Below, piece after piece: positions 48,376 to 63,357 of a DNA stretch of 64,000 nt (positions are counted from its first letter, which is position 1; every line of letters starts with the position of its first letter). The stretch spans positions 145,969 to 209,968 of the forward strand of contig NZ_FNYJ01000003.1 of the NCBI RefSeq assembly GCF_900108875.1. The letters are read 5' to 3'. Source of the DNA: Pseudomonas sp. NFR16 (GTDB taxonomy: Bacteria; Pseudomonadota; Gammaproteobacteria; Pseudomonadales; Pseudomonadaceae). Both the position numbers and the translations under genes were made by a program. The notes under the pieces are model-generated. The model saw only the letters and a list, made by a program, of their open reading frames with translations. It was not told the DNA's origin and made no database searches.

Positions 48376-49953
48376 ATGGCCCTCGACATTCACGCCCACC
48401 GCATCCTGATCCTCGACTTCGGTTCCCAGTACACCCAGCTGATTGCCCGCCGTGTGCGCGAGATCGGGGTTTACTGCGAGCTGCATCCGTTCGACATGGA
48501 CGACGAAGCGATCCGCGAATTTGCGCCGAAAGGCGTCATTCTGGCCGGTGGTCCTGAGTCCGTACACGTCGCCAACAGCCCGCGTTGCCCGCAAGCGGTA
48601 TTCGATCTGGGCGTCCCGGTCTTTGGTATCTGCTACGGCATGCAGACAATGGCCGAGCAGCTTGGCGGCCGTGTTGAAGGTTCGGACCTGCGCGAGTTCG
48701 GTTATGCCCGCGTGGACGTCGTTGGCAAGAGCCGTGTACTGGACGGCATCGAAGACCACGTCGACGCCGATGGCGTTCTCGGTCTGGACGTCTGGATGAG
48801 TCACGGCGACAAGGTCACCGAGATTCCGGAAGGCTTCCACGTACTGGCCAGCACCCCAAGCTGCCCGATCGCCGGCATGGCCGACGACACTCGTGGCTAC
48901 TATGGCGTGCAGTTCCACCCGGAAGTGACCCATACCAAGCAGGGCGGTCGCATCCTGTCGCGCTTCATCCTCGACATCTGCGGCTGCGAAGCCCTGTGGA
49001 CCCCCTCCAAGATTGCTGAGGACGCCATCGCTCAGGTTCGCGCTCAGGTCGGTACCGACAACGTGCTGCTGGGTCTGTCCGGCGGTGTGGATTCGTCGGT
49101 CGTGGCAGCCCTGCTGCACAAGGCCATTGGCGATCAGCTGACCTGCGTGTTCGTCGACAACGGTCTGCTGCGTCTGCACGAAGGCGAGCAAGTGATGGCC
49201 ATGTTCGCCGAGAACATGGGCGTCAAGGTGATCCGCGCCAACGCCGAAGAGCAGTTCCTCACCAATCTGGCGGGCGAAAGCGATCCGGAGAAAAAGCGCA
49301 AGATCATTGGCCGCACGTTCATCGACGTGTTCGACGCCGAATCGAGCAAGCTGCACAACATCAAGTACCTGGCTCAGGGCACCATCTACCCTGACGTGAT
49401 CGAGTCTGCTGGCGCCAAGAGCGGCAAGGCGCACGTGATCAAGTCGCACCACAACGTGGGCGGCCTGCCGGAAGAGATGAACCTGAAACTGGTCGAGCCT
49501 CTGCGCGAGCTGTTCAAGGACGAAGTCCGCCGTCTGGGTCTGGAACTCGGTCTGCCGTACGACATGGTCTACCGCCACCCATTCCCGGGTCCGGGTCTGG
49601 GCGTGCGTATCCTCGGCGAAGTGAAAAAGGAATACGCCGACCTGCTGCGTCGTGCCGACCACATCTTCATCGAAGAACTGCGCAAAGCCGACTGGTACCA
49701 CAAGGTCAGCCAGGCATTCGTCGTGTTCCAGCCGGTGAAATCCGTGGGCGTGGTAGGTGATGGCCGTCGTTACGCCTGGGTAGTCGCCCTGCGCGCTGTC
49801 GAAACCATCGACTTCATGACCGCTCGTTGGGCGCACCTGCCTTACGAACTGCTGGAAACCGTCAGCGGCCGCATCATCAACGAAATCGAAGGCATCTCCC
49901 GCGTGACCTACGACGTCTCGAGCAAACCGCCTGCGACGATTGAGTGGGAATGA
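48376..49953 (+). CDS. guaA: GMP synthase (glutamine-hydrolysing)
   Basis: 525 residues. The N-terminal class I glutamine amidotransferase has nucleophile C86 (GICYGMQ) and the His-Glu pair in [10 protein letters not shown]. The ATP pyrophosphatase P-loop SGGVDSSV follows, then the GMP-synthase dimerisation domain ending PPATIEWE. It aminates XMP to GMP. A rho-independent hairpin ends the gua pair. Confidence 0.97.
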   Translation: MALDIHAHRILILDFGSQYTQLIARRVREIGVYCELHPFDMDDEAIREFAPKGVILAGGPESVHVANSPRCPQAVFDLGVPVFGICYGMQTMAEQLGGRVEGSDLREFGYARVDVVGKSRVLDGIEDHVDADGVLGLDVWMSHGDKVTEIPEGFHVLASTPSCPIAGMADDTRGYYGVQFHPEVTHTKQGGRILSRFILDICGCEALWTPSKIAEDAIAQVRAQVGTDNVLLGLSGGVDSSVVAALLHKAIGDQLTCVFVDNGLLRLHEGEQVMAMFAENMGVKVIRANAEEQFLTNLAGESDPEKKRKIIGRTFIDVFDAESSKLHNIKYLAQGTIYPDVIESAGAKSGKAHVIKSHHNVGGLPEEMNLKLVEPLRELFKDEVRRLGLELGLPYDMVYRHPFPGPGLGVRILGEVKKEYADLLRRADHIFIEELRKADWYHKVSQAFVVFQPVKSVGVVGDGRRYAWVVALRAVETIDFMTARWAHLPYELLETVSGRIINEIEGISRVTYDVSSKPPATIEWE

Positions 49954-49967
49954 TCTGATCCACCCCG

Positions 49968-49993
49968 ACAAAGGCGCCAGCAGGCGCCTTTGT
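49968..49993 (+). terminator. Terminator after guaA
   Basis: ACAAAGGCGCC (49968-49978) pairs with GGCGCCTTTGT (49983-49993) around AGCA. The T run is short, so efficiency may be moderate. Confidence 0.75.
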
Positions 49994-50042
49994 CCTATCT
50001 GGCGGACTACAACCTCCACCCCGATTCGCCCGCGGGGCGTGC

Positions 50043-50414
50043 TCAACCAAAGATGTGGGCCGAGATCAGCTTCGAGACTTCGACGATGGAGGTCTTGCCG
50101 GTGAATTCGAATTTCACTTTGCCGAGGGCGGAGAAGTAAATCTCCAGTTCCGAGTCCAGATCGAACGTGCCGGACGTTTCGACCGAGTAGGCCACGATGT
50201 TTTTGTACGGCAGCGAAGTGAAGTCTTTCTTGCTGCCGGTGATGCCTTGCACGTTCACGGCGATGATGCGTTTGTTGGTGAAGACCACGCCATCGCGCAT
50301 GGATTTGTAGGAGTCGATCACGGTCTCGCCGTCCAGCAGCAGGGCAGTGACGCGCTCGGCGTATTCGTCGTTTTGCTTGAGTTTGAAGAAGCCTTTGTTG
50401 TTGAAGTCGATCAT
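50043..50414 (-). CDS. PH-domain-containing protein
   Basis: 123 residues from MIDFNNKGFFKLKQNDEYAER, with AAAGGA 10-11 bases upstream. The fold pattern is a bacterial pleckstrin-homology domain: GETVIDSYKSMRDGVVFTNKR strand pairs, YKNIVAYSVET, and an amphipathic C-terminal helix (SIVEVSKLISAHIF). The family has no agreed function; some members sit in membrane stress systems. It lies downstream of the large toxin gene on the same strand, with 156 bases between. Confidence 0.8.
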   Translation of the reverse strand: MIDFNNKGFFKLKQNDEYAERVTALLLDGETVIDSYKSMRDGVVFTNKRIIAVNVQGITGSKKDFTSLPYKNIVAYSVETSGTFDLDSELEIYFSALGKVKFEFTGKTSIVEVSKLISAHIFG

Positions 50415-50570
50415 CCGTGGAATATCCTTTGAGTGGCCATGCATCCCGGTTGCCGGAGGGCATCGCGGTGACGTTCGCTGATACTACCTGTGTAAGCAGG
50501 GCGTGGAAAATCAGCCGGGTTCAGCGCCAGTCACCCCTTCAGGCGGTGTCCGGCGCTGTGATCCGCGACG

Positions 50571-53507
50571 TCATTCGATCAGCGTCATGCCCATCAATTG
50601 CAACGCGGTGGTGAGGTCATGAAGCGATTCGAAACGTCGCCCGCTGACGCGCGGCCACCTTGGTCGATCAATGTAAAAATGTGAGCCGTCGAGCACGATC
50701 GGTGTGCGCACCACCGAGGCATCCTGGCTACGATGCACGATCACCAGCCGGTCTTCTGAACGCTCAACCGCGAACATGCCAGCACGGGTCAGGCGCCCTT
50801 CGATGGCCGACGCGTTGGGTGTCGCGCGTGCGGTCGGTACGCGCAAGCGGAAGTCGCTTTTGACCAGACCGGCCGGTCGGCCGAGTTCGTTGGTCATTTG
50901 CGCGCCGGGATCCTGCTCGAATGCAAGCGTTTCGCCTGCTCCCGTGTCTTCGACTCTCACGCCGAATGTCCCTTCCAGTTCGCTCAGGCCCGGCACATCG
51001 AGGTAGGTATTGGCGTGGGAATTGCCCACCAGCGCCACCCATTTTTTTCCGCCGTTGGCCGTCTGGTCGGCGTCAATGACGCATTTGGCAAAGTAATTCA
51101 TCACCTGCTGGCGAAGCATTGTGCCGTTGCCCAACCCCTGAAGGCGGTAGCTGGCCATGCAGTCGAGCGCCTGAATGCGCACGTGGTTCTCGTTGGCCGC
51201 CTTCAGGACCGCCATGAATGTGTATTGGCCGGATTTATCGGTGTGATGGCCCTTGTCCAGCTCGTCCACATACTCTTTGAGCTTGTCGGGCATCTTGCCG
51301 GTGTCTGCGAAGGTGTCCAGATCGGCCTGATGGAAATCGGTCAGCAGGTGCTCCATGTAAAGCGTTCTGACTTTCAGTTTCGCCAGCAACGGCATCTGCT
51401 CGATGAGAAATTTCTTGCTGCCCAGGCTTGAATGGCTTTCGCCGAAGACGACGCCGGGCGCACGTTCCAGAAGCTTTTTCAGGGTTTTGCCAACCGGTGC
51501 GCTCACGTCGACGGCGGCACAGTCGGGGCGCGCCGGGAGTTCGTAGCGTGTGTAGAACTCCTGCGCGTCCGCACGCAAGATGTGCCTGAGGCGCTTGAAT
51601 TCCGCGTACGGGTCCGGTGCATCCGGATCAAACGATGCGTAGGCCTCGTCGACCAGACGGCCGCCGTGCAGCGCGCCATCTTCCACTTCCGCTTTCAACG
51701 CCTCGGGGATTTCGTAGGGGCCGGGAACCCGGGAGGTGGCCGGCGCTGTGGTCGCAGGCCGGCCCCAGCGCATTTTGCCGAAGATCTTGCCGCCACCCTG
51801 CAGGCCGGAACGTGTGGCGGGTTTCCACGCGCCGGACGGGTCAAGTCGCACTGGCACGTTGCGATAGAAGGAAAACGGGTTTTGCGGGTCGACGATGATC
51901 CAGCCCCCGGTTTCTTCTACGTAGCGTACGGCGTAGGCAATGCCGTTAATCTCGATGAAAGTTTCACCTTGCTCCGTCAGACAAATTCCTTTCATTCGGC
52001 CTTCTTCTCGAATCGGTTCATAGCCATCCAGCAGCATGTTGGTTTCGAACGGTGCCAGCAGCCCGTCTGACTCGACTGGGTAGACGGGCCCCGGCGCGAG
52101 CTCTGTCAGGTCTGCAACAGGGGCCAAGGGCGTGGTCTGTTCAGCTTCTGGTGCCGGGTGGATGGTGCTGACGTCACGACCTGGCGCTTCAAAATCCGCT
52201 GCGTTGGCGTCGAGCAGGAACAGGCTGTCGAACAGGGCCTCGATGGCTGCGGTGGCGGCGCCGATTACCCCCGCCTGACGCTCCGCCGTCGTGTGGCCGT
52301 TGACCGCCTGATCGATATTGAGGCCCATGTCCGCAATACCGGCACCCACGGCGGCCAGCGCAATGGGCCAGTCGAGAGCCGCGAGCGGACCGGCGATTCG
52401 ACCCACCTCCTTGAGATAGCCCAACCACATCTGGCTGCGCAGTTCGGCGTTGGAGCGCAGTGAGAGGGCGGCGTCGGCGCGCATGCGGGCCTGGTGAGAG
52501 TCGCGCAGCCAGGTGAAGGGATCGATGTCCAGTTCACGGCTGTTCTGGTTGATCACTGATGGGTGATCGCTTCCCCAAGTGCTGTAGAGCAGATCCAGGC
52601 CGTTGAGCAGTCCGGCCGCCTCGTTCGCCTGACCGTGCGCCGAGAGCGGAAAGTGGCTCATGAACCGCGCCCGACGCTCTGTCCGGTTGTTCTGCATCAG
52701 CAACCACCAGTGCAGATCTTTCGGGGTGTCGAGGACATGGAAGGCCTGCACTTCGCCGGGCGTGTACAGGATTTGCCGACCGTCCTCACACACGATACGC
52801 AGGATGTCGCTGGCCTCGTAACCCAGCACATCGAACGTGCAGACGCGGGTTTTCCCGGCAGGCACGAAGGTTGACTGCAGCGCACTGACGGTCACCGGCC
52901 CGGCGGTCGCGAGCCCGGCGGTGTGGAAAATCAGCTCGAGTTGATCAGCCGTCAGCCAGCCCGCGGCATGGTCTTGCAGGGCCTTGCCTAAAAACGTGGA
53001 TTTGCTCAGCGTCCGGAAGTCGTCGCCTTCTTGAGTCTGATAGGTCTGCAGTTTCGCCAGAAAGCGGCGCTTGAAATCCACCTGCCAGAAGTCGTTGAGG
53101 GCGTCGGAGGGCAGCATCCTGATCTCGTTGCGCTCATCGAACGCCTGCGCTTGCGGGCCTTCCGAGTAAAAACCGCTGAGCATCTGCAAGGTGTCGGCGT
53201 TGTCCTGATCGTGGGGGTTGAACCGACGCATCACCAGCTGCGGCAGGGTCATCGACTCGCAGGGTGGGTCAACATGCTGCCAGCCGGTAAAGGTGCGGGC
53301 GCTGCTGGAGGCGCTGTTGAATCGATGCCAGAAGACACAGTCGGGCTCCAGATGTGGGTTGCCATGCCTGGCCAGGATTTCCCGGGCAATCTCGCGCGCC
53401 ATTTCGCGCATGTCGGGGCACGCCGCGACGAGGCGCTGGCTCATGCCGATGAGTATTGATCGATCGCGCGTGTTCAGGTCGCGAGGCGGTCCATTGAGGG
53501 TGTTCAT
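50571..53507 (-). CDS. Large toxin-like protein: dermonecrotic-type N-terminus and TIKI/ChaN-like C-terminal domain
   Basis: 978 residues, no signal peptide. Residues about 1-440 resemble the dermonecrotic toxin (DUF6543-type) region of Pseudomonas effectors, with a hydrophobic stretch near 370-440 (ALAAVGAGIADMGLNI). After a Pro/Thr-rich linker, the part from about 660-850 shows motifs of the EreA/ChaN/TIKI superfamily, which also includes the Pasteurella toxin C2 domain: FGESH (E690, H692), YMEHL (E719) and VGNSHA (H831). It may be a secreted hydrolase effector. AAGGAC precedes the ATG. No immunity gene or secretion gene is adjacent. Confidence 0.7.
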   Translation of the reverse strand: MNTLNGPPRDLNTRDRSILIGMSQRLVAACPDMREMAREIAREILARHGNPHLEPDCVFWHRFNSASSSARTFTGWQHVDPPCESMTLPQLVMRRFNPHDQDNADTLQMLSGFYSEGPQAQAFDERNEIRMLPSDALNDFWQVDFKRRFLAKLQTYQTQEGDDFRTLSKSTFLGKALQDHAAGWLTADQLELIFHTAGLATAGPVTVSALQSTFVPAGKTRVCTFDVLGYEASDILRIVCEDGRQILYTPGEVQAFHVLDTPKDLHWWLLMQNNRTERRARFMSHFPLSAHGQANEAAGLLNGLDLLYSTWGSDHPSVINQNSRELDIDPFTWLRDSHQARMRADAALSLRSNAELRSQMWLGYLKEVGRIAGPLAALDWPIALAAVGAGIADMGLNIDQAVNGHTTAERQAGVIGAATAAIEALFDSLFLLDANAADFEAPGRDVSTIHPAPEAEQTTPLAPVADLTELAPGPVYPVESDGLLAPFETNMLLDGYEPIREEGRMKGICLTEQGETFIEINGIAYAVRYVEETGGWIIVDPQNPFSFYRNVPVRLDPSGAWKPATRSGLQGGGKIFGKMRWGRPATTAPATSRVPGPYEIPEALKAEVEDGALHGGRLVDEAYASFDPDAPDPYAEFKRLRHILRADAQEFYTRYELPARPDCAAVDVSAPVGKTLKKLLERAPGVVFGESHSSLGSKKFLIEQMPLLAKLKVRTLYMEHLLTDFHQADLDTFADTGKMPDKLKEYVDELDKGHHTDKSGQYTFMAVLKAANENHVRIQALDCMASYRLQGLGNGTMLRQQVMNYFAKCVIDADQTANGGKKWVALVGNSHANTYLDVPGLSELEGTFGVRVEDTGAGETLAFEQDPGAQMTNELGRPAGLVKSDFRLRVPTARATPNASAIEGRLTRAGMFAVERSEDRLVIVHRSQDASVVRTPIVLDGSHFYIDRPRWPRVSGRRFESLHDLTTALQLMGMTLIE

Positions 53508-53679
53508 ATCCGTCGTCCTTGATGAATGAAGGGCAAGCTTGTCGCGAATCCGAACTCAATTGGCACTAAATATGTACTACACCCCCCTCAGCCTTAATTT
53601 TGTGTAAACGCAGGTGTATCGTGTTCGCCCCGCATCGGCTGCCCGGTGCGTCATCTGTAGTTTTGAGGCTCGCGCGCAC

Positions 53680-55053
53680 ATGTCTTTTACCCGTCGACAA
53701 ATTCTCGGAGGTCTGGCCGGTCTTGCCGTCGTCGGGTTGGGCGCGGGTGGCGTGTCGAGGTACTGGCTCGGTCGCGCCGGGCCGGGCGAAGGGCATGATT
53801 ACGAGCTGATCGCCGCGCCGCTGGACGTTGAACTGGTGCCCGGTTACACGACCCCGGCGTGGGCGTTCGGCAGTTCGGCGCCAGGCACTGAGCTGCGCGT
53901 CCGGCAGGGCGAGTGGTTGCGGGTGCGTTTCATCAATCGGTTGCCGGTCGAGACCACCATTCACTGGCACGGCATCCGCCTGCCGCTGGAAATGGACGGC
54001 GTGCCGTATGTGTCGCAGCTGCCGGTCAAACCGGGCGAATATTTCGACTACAGGTTCCGCGTCCCCGACGCAGGCAGCTATTGGTATCACCCCCATGTCA
54101 GCAGCAGTGAACAACTGGGCCGGGGACTGATCGGGCCGTTGATCGTCGAGGAGCGCGAACCCACCGGGTTTGCGCATGAACGCGTGGTCAGCCTCAAAAG
54201 CTGGCACGTGGACGAGCAGGGGGCTTTCACGGACTTCAGCGTGACCCGCGAGGCTGCGCGGGAAGGCACCGCAGGCAGGCTTTCAACCCTCAATGGTGTG
54301 CCTCAGGGCGTGATCGATCTGCCGGCCGGACAGATCACGCGTGTGCGAATCCTCAATCTGGACAACACCGTGACCTATCGTCTCAACCTGCCGGGCGCCG
54401 AAGCGATGATCTATGCGCTGGACGGCAATCCGGTCAAGCCGCGGCCGTTGGGCAAGGATTACTGGCTCGGTCCGGGCATGCGCATTTGCCTGGCGATAAA
54501 GGCGCCGCCTGCCGGCCAGACGCTTGCCCTGCGTAATGGTCCTGTGCGACTGGGCACGTTCCGTTCGATCGTCAACGGCGACAGTCCGGGCGAATGGCCT
54601 CCTGAGCTGCCGCCCAACCCGCTTCCTGAACCTGATCTGGCGAATGCCGAAAAGCTCAACTTCAATTTCGAATGGGCCGGCTCGATGTCGGTCAACGTTG
54701 AAGACGGCAAGCCCCCAAGCCTTTGGCAGATCAACGGCAAAGCGTGGGACATCACCGATAAAACCTGTGCCGACCGGCCAATCGCCAAACTGCAGAAGGG
54801 CAAGACCTATATCTTTGAGCTCAGGAATATGACGCAGTACCAGCATCCCATTCACTTGCACGGCATGAGCTTCAAAGTCATCGCGTCCAACCGCAAGACC
54901 GTCATCCCCTATTTCACCGACACCTACCTGTTGGGGCGAAACGAGCGCGCACGCGTGGCGCTGGTAGCGGATAATCCCGGCGTGTGGATGTTCCACTGCC
55001 ATGTGATCGATCACATGGAGACCGGTCTTATGGCAGCTATCGAGGTTTCTTAA
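53680..55053 (+). CDS. cumA: Multicopper oxidase CumA-like
   Basis: 457 residues from MSFTRRQILGG, a Tat signal (twin Arg at 5-6). Copper-binding motifs are complete: HWHG at 95-98, HPH at 137-139, HPIHLHG near 400 and HCHVIDH at 439-445, with C440 and H445 as type 1 ligands. L450 stands where many such oxidases have an axial Met. CumA of P. putida is linked to Mn(II) oxidation, though its necessity is debated. Its stop overlaps the tadA start (TAATG). Confidence 0.88.
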   Translation: MSFTRRQILGGLAGLAVVGLGAGGVSRYWLGRAGPGEGHDYELIAAPLDVELVPGYTTPAWAFGSSAPGTELRVRQGEWLRVRFINRLPVETTIHWHGIRLPLEMDGVPYVSQLPVKPGEYFDYRFRVPDAGSYWYHPHVSSSEQLGRGLIGPLIVEEREPTGFAHERVVSLKSWHVDEQGAFTDFSVTREAAREGTAGRLSTLNGVPQGVIDLPAGQITRVRILNLDNTVTYRLNLPGAEAMIYALDGNPVKPRPLGKDYWLGPGMRICLAIKAPPAGQTLALRNGPVRLGTFRSIVNGDSPGEWPPELPPNPLPEPDLANAEKLNFNFEWAGSMSVNVEDGKPPSLWQINGKAWDITDKTCADRPIAKLQKGKTYIFELRNMTQYQHPIHLHGMSFKVIASNRKTVIPYFTDTYLLGRNERARVALVADNPGVWMFHCHVIDHMETGLMAAIEVS

Positions 55054-55535
55054 TGCGGCAGCCGCAAATCATCGATCGCAGTCGCGATCAGCATTTCATG
55101 CGAGAAGCGCTGGCCCTGGCGGCAGAAGGGGCGTTGTTGGGCGAGGTGCCGGTGGGCGCGGTGCTGGTGCATGACGGGGTGATCGTCGGTCGTGGCTTCA
55201 ACTGCCCGATCAGTGGCAGCGACCCCAGCGCCCACGCCGAAATGGTCGCCATTCGCGCGGCCGCAAAGGCTGTCAGCAACTATCGTCTGCCGGGCAGCAC
55301 ACTCTACGTGACGCTTGAGCCGTGCAGCATGTGCGCGGGTCTGATCGTGCATTCGCGGGTCAGCCGAGTGGTCTACGGCGCAACCGAACCGAAAGCCGGT
55401 GTGGTGCAGAGTCAGGGACAGTTTTTCACTCAGCCGTTTCTCAACCATCGCGTGCTGTTCGAGGGCGGCGTGTTGGGCGAGGAGTGCGGGACGATGCTGA
55501 GCGAGTTTTTCAGGACGAGAAGGGCGAAAGGATAA
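55053..55535 (+). CDS. tadA: tRNA-specific adenosine deaminase TadA
   Basis: 160 residues from MRQPQIIDRSRDQHFMREAL. The zinc deaminase motifs are HAE at 61-63 (H61, E63) and PCSMC at 90-94 (C91, C94). TadA makes inosine at position 34 of tRNA-Arg(ACG). The ATG overlaps the cumA stop codon, an unusual but conserved pseudomonad arrangement. Confidence 0.95.
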   Translation: MRQPQIIDRSRDQHFMREALALAAEGALLGEVPVGAVLVHDGVIVGRGFNCPISGSDPSAHAEMVAIRAAAKAVSNYRLPGSTLYVTLEPCSMCAGLIVHSRVSRVVYGATEPKAGVVQSQGQFFTQPFLNHRVLFEGGVLGEECGTMLSEFFRTRRAKG

Positions 55536-55619
55536 TCAAGGGCGCGCCTGATTCGGCTCTGACAATTGCCGATTAGCCTGAGGAGCCGCGTGCGCCCACA
55601 GTGACGATGGCGGCCCAGT

Positions 55620-61194
<5,575 letters not shown>

Positions 61195-61200
61195 TAGGGG

Positions 61201-61512
61201 ATGTATAAGCTCGCCTTCTTCGTACCGCCGAGCCATGTGGAAGAGGTCAAGCGTGCGTTGTTCGCCGCCGGTGCGGGGCGAATCGGCGCTTACGACAGCT
61301 GCTCATGGCAGGTGCTCGGTCAGGGCCAGTTTCGCCCGTTGGACGGCAGCCAGCCGTTCATTGGGCAGACCGGCGAGATCGAGCAGGTTCAGGAGTGGAA
61401 GGTCGAGCTTGTCGTCGCCGATGAGCTGATCCAGCAGGTCGTGGCTGCCCTGAAAAGCAGCCACCCCTACGAAACCCCGGCTTATGAAGTGTGGAAGCTG
61501 GAAGATTTCTGA
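61201..61512 (+). CDS. NIF3/YqfO C-terminal domain protein
   Basis: 103 residues, matching the small insert domain of NIF3 proteins: MYKLAFFVPPSHVEEVKRALFAAGAG, IGAYDSCSWQVLGQGQF, and the terminal SSHPYETPAYEVWKLED. The family binds metals and may act as a small sensor domain; the function alone is unknown. It is tightly linked to purL, so probably co-transcribed. Confidence 0.9.
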   Translation: MYKLAFFVPPSHVEEVKRALFAAGAGRIGAYDSCSWQVLGQGQFRPLDGSQPFIGQTGEIEQVQEWKVELVVADELIQQVVAALKSSHPYETPAYEVWKLEDF

Positions 61513-61638
61513 GATTGTCTGTCAGCGCAAACGTCTGCCACCGCGAATCCATTCGCGACAACACTGACCTGTGCTTGACCCGGCGCCCGCAAATAAGCTC
61601 GCTTCGTGAAGATCACATGCAGTTAGGTGATCGATGTA

Positions 61639-63324
61639 TCAACCGGCTTTCACCATCCCCCGCAACGCCTCGCTCAACCCTTGAGCGCCATTCCCCACCA
61701 GAACATGCCACACGCCATTGCCCAGGTTTCTCAGGCCTTGGCACCCGAGTGCGTCGAGCTGATTCGCCGCCAGGGACTGCCCGTCCTTCAACTGTACGCG
61801 CAGGCGGGTCAATGCAACGCACTCCACAGAGACGATGCCTTTTGCGCCCAACGCTTTGAACCATTGTGCCGCCTGTCCGGCATCGACAGGTTGTTGTGTG
61901 GCCGACGCATCCACGGTGGCGGGTCGAGGGTTTTTGCTCGTCAGCGGCACGGCGTCGCGCAGTTCATCGGCGATGCTGTCGGCCAGCGGTCCGACGACGA
62001 TCTGCAGGCTGCCGCCATGGCCAGGTCGGACCACCGCCATCGCCCCCAAGGCTTTCAAGTCAGCATCGTTTGCCAGGCTGCGGTCGACCATTTCTAGCCG
62101 CAGGCGGGTGGTGCAAGCGCCAATGCTCAACAGGTTTTCAGCGCCTCCCAGCGCATTGATGTAGGCGGCTGCCCGGTCGCTTTTAGCCACTCGGGCAGAC
62201 GCGCTGGCGACCCGCTCACGGCCCGGCGTTTTCAGGTTGAAGCGCTTGATGCACTGATCGAACACGACGTAGTAAATCAGCGCATACGCCGCACCGACGG
62301 GGAACACCAGCCAGCCGTTGGTGGACTTGCCCCAGCCCAGCGCCATGTCGATCGCCCCGCCCGAGAAGGTGAATCCCAGGTGGATATTGAGCAGGTTGGT
62401 CAGCGCCATCGACAGCCCGGTGAGCAAGGCGTGCAGCACATAGAGCATGGGCGCCAGGAACATGAACGCGAATTCGATGGGTTCGGTGACGCCGGTCAGC
62501 GCGGATGTCAGCGCCATCGACAGCAGTATCCCGCCGATCAGTTTGCGTTGATCGGGCAGCGCATTGCGGTACATCGCCAGACATGCCGCCGGCAGGCCGA
62601 AGATCATCATCGGGAACATGCCGGTCATGAACTGCCCGGCGTGGGGATCACCGGCGAAATAGCGCGCCAGATCCCCGGTCACCGCGCGCCCGGTTTCAGG
62701 ATCGGTGAAAGTGCCGAACACGAACCACACCAGATTGTTGAGGATGTGATGCAGGCCGGTGACAATCAGAACCCGGTTGAACACTCCGAAGAAAAACGCA
62801 CCGACGCTGCCACTCTCCAGCATCAACTGGCCCAGACCATTGATGCCTGCCTGCACCGGCGGCCAGATCAGGCCGAACACCAGTCCCAGCACCACCGCCG
62901 AGAGCCCCGTGACAATCGGTACGAAGCGCCTGCCGCCGAAAAACGCCAGGTATTCGGGCAGCGCGATGTCCTTGAAGCGGTTATACATCGCGCCACCCAG
63001 CAGCCCTGCGATGATCCCGGCAAGCATGCCCATGTCGATGTGCGGATCGAGCACCTTCAGCGTCGAGGTCATCACCAGATAACCGATCGCGCCCGCCAGG
63101 CCGGCGGTGCCGTTATTGTCCCTTGCGAAACCAACCGCGATGCCGATGGCGAAGATCAGCGCCAGGTTGCTGAAGATCGCGTTGCCGGCCGAATGGATGA
63201 TCGCGACGTCCAGCAGGTCGGTGTCGCCCAGGCGCAGCAACAGGCCGGCAATCGGCAAAATGGCGATGGGCAGCATCAGAGCGCGGCCCAGCCGTTGCAG
63301 ACCTTCGATGAAGTGTTGATACAC
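61639..63324 (-). CDS. nagE: PTS N-acetylglucosamine permease with duplicated EIIB
   Basis: 561 residues. Domain order: EIIC (about 1-365, ten or so helices, with GAIDMALGWGKSTNGW), EIIB (about 382-460, phosphorylatable C404 in ACTTRLRLE) and a second EIIB-like domain (about 485-561) in which the aligned residue is A504 (C502 lies two positions earlier). It imports and phosphorylates GlcNAc, with EIIA in the multiphosphoryl protein downstream (63358). Confidence 0.88.
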   Translation of the reverse strand: MYQHFIEGLQRLGRALMLPIAILPIAGLLLRLGDTDLLDVAIIHSAGNAIFSNLALIFAIGIAVGFARDNNGTAGLAGAIGYLVMTSTLKVLDPHIDMGMLAGIIAGLLGGAMYNRFKDIALPEYLAFFGGRRFVPIVTGLSAVVLGLVFGLIWPPVQAGINGLGQLMLESGSVGAFFFGVFNRVLIVTGLHHILNNLVWFVFGTFTDPETGRAVTGDLARYFAGDPHAGQFMTGMFPMMIFGLPAACLAMYRNALPDQRKLIGGILLSMALTSALTGVTEPIEFAFMFLAPMLYVLHALLTGLSMALTNLLNIHLGFTFSGGAIDMALGWGKSTNGWLVFPVGAAYALIYYVVFDQCIKRFNLKTPGRERVASASARVAKSDRAAAYINALGGAENLLSIGACTTRLRLEMVDRSLANDADLKALGAMAVVRPGHGGSLQIVVGPLADSIADELRDAVPLTSKNPRPATVDASATQQPVDAGQAAQWFKALGAKGIVSVECVALTRLRVQLKDGQSLAANQLDALGCQGLRNLGNGVWHVLVGNGAQGLSEALRGMVKAG

Positions 63325-63357
63325 GGCGTCTCTCCTTGAGGTTCTCGTTCTTGTTAT

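Noticed and set aside
50043..50414. The PH-domain protein as immunity protein of the large toxin-like protein
   Set aside because: There is no sequence evidence for inhibition, the gap is 156 bases, and the protein family is widespread without toxins.
48331..50463. A 710-codon minus-strand open frame opposite guaA
   Set aside because: It overlaps guaA fully and is explained by codon bias of the coding strand.
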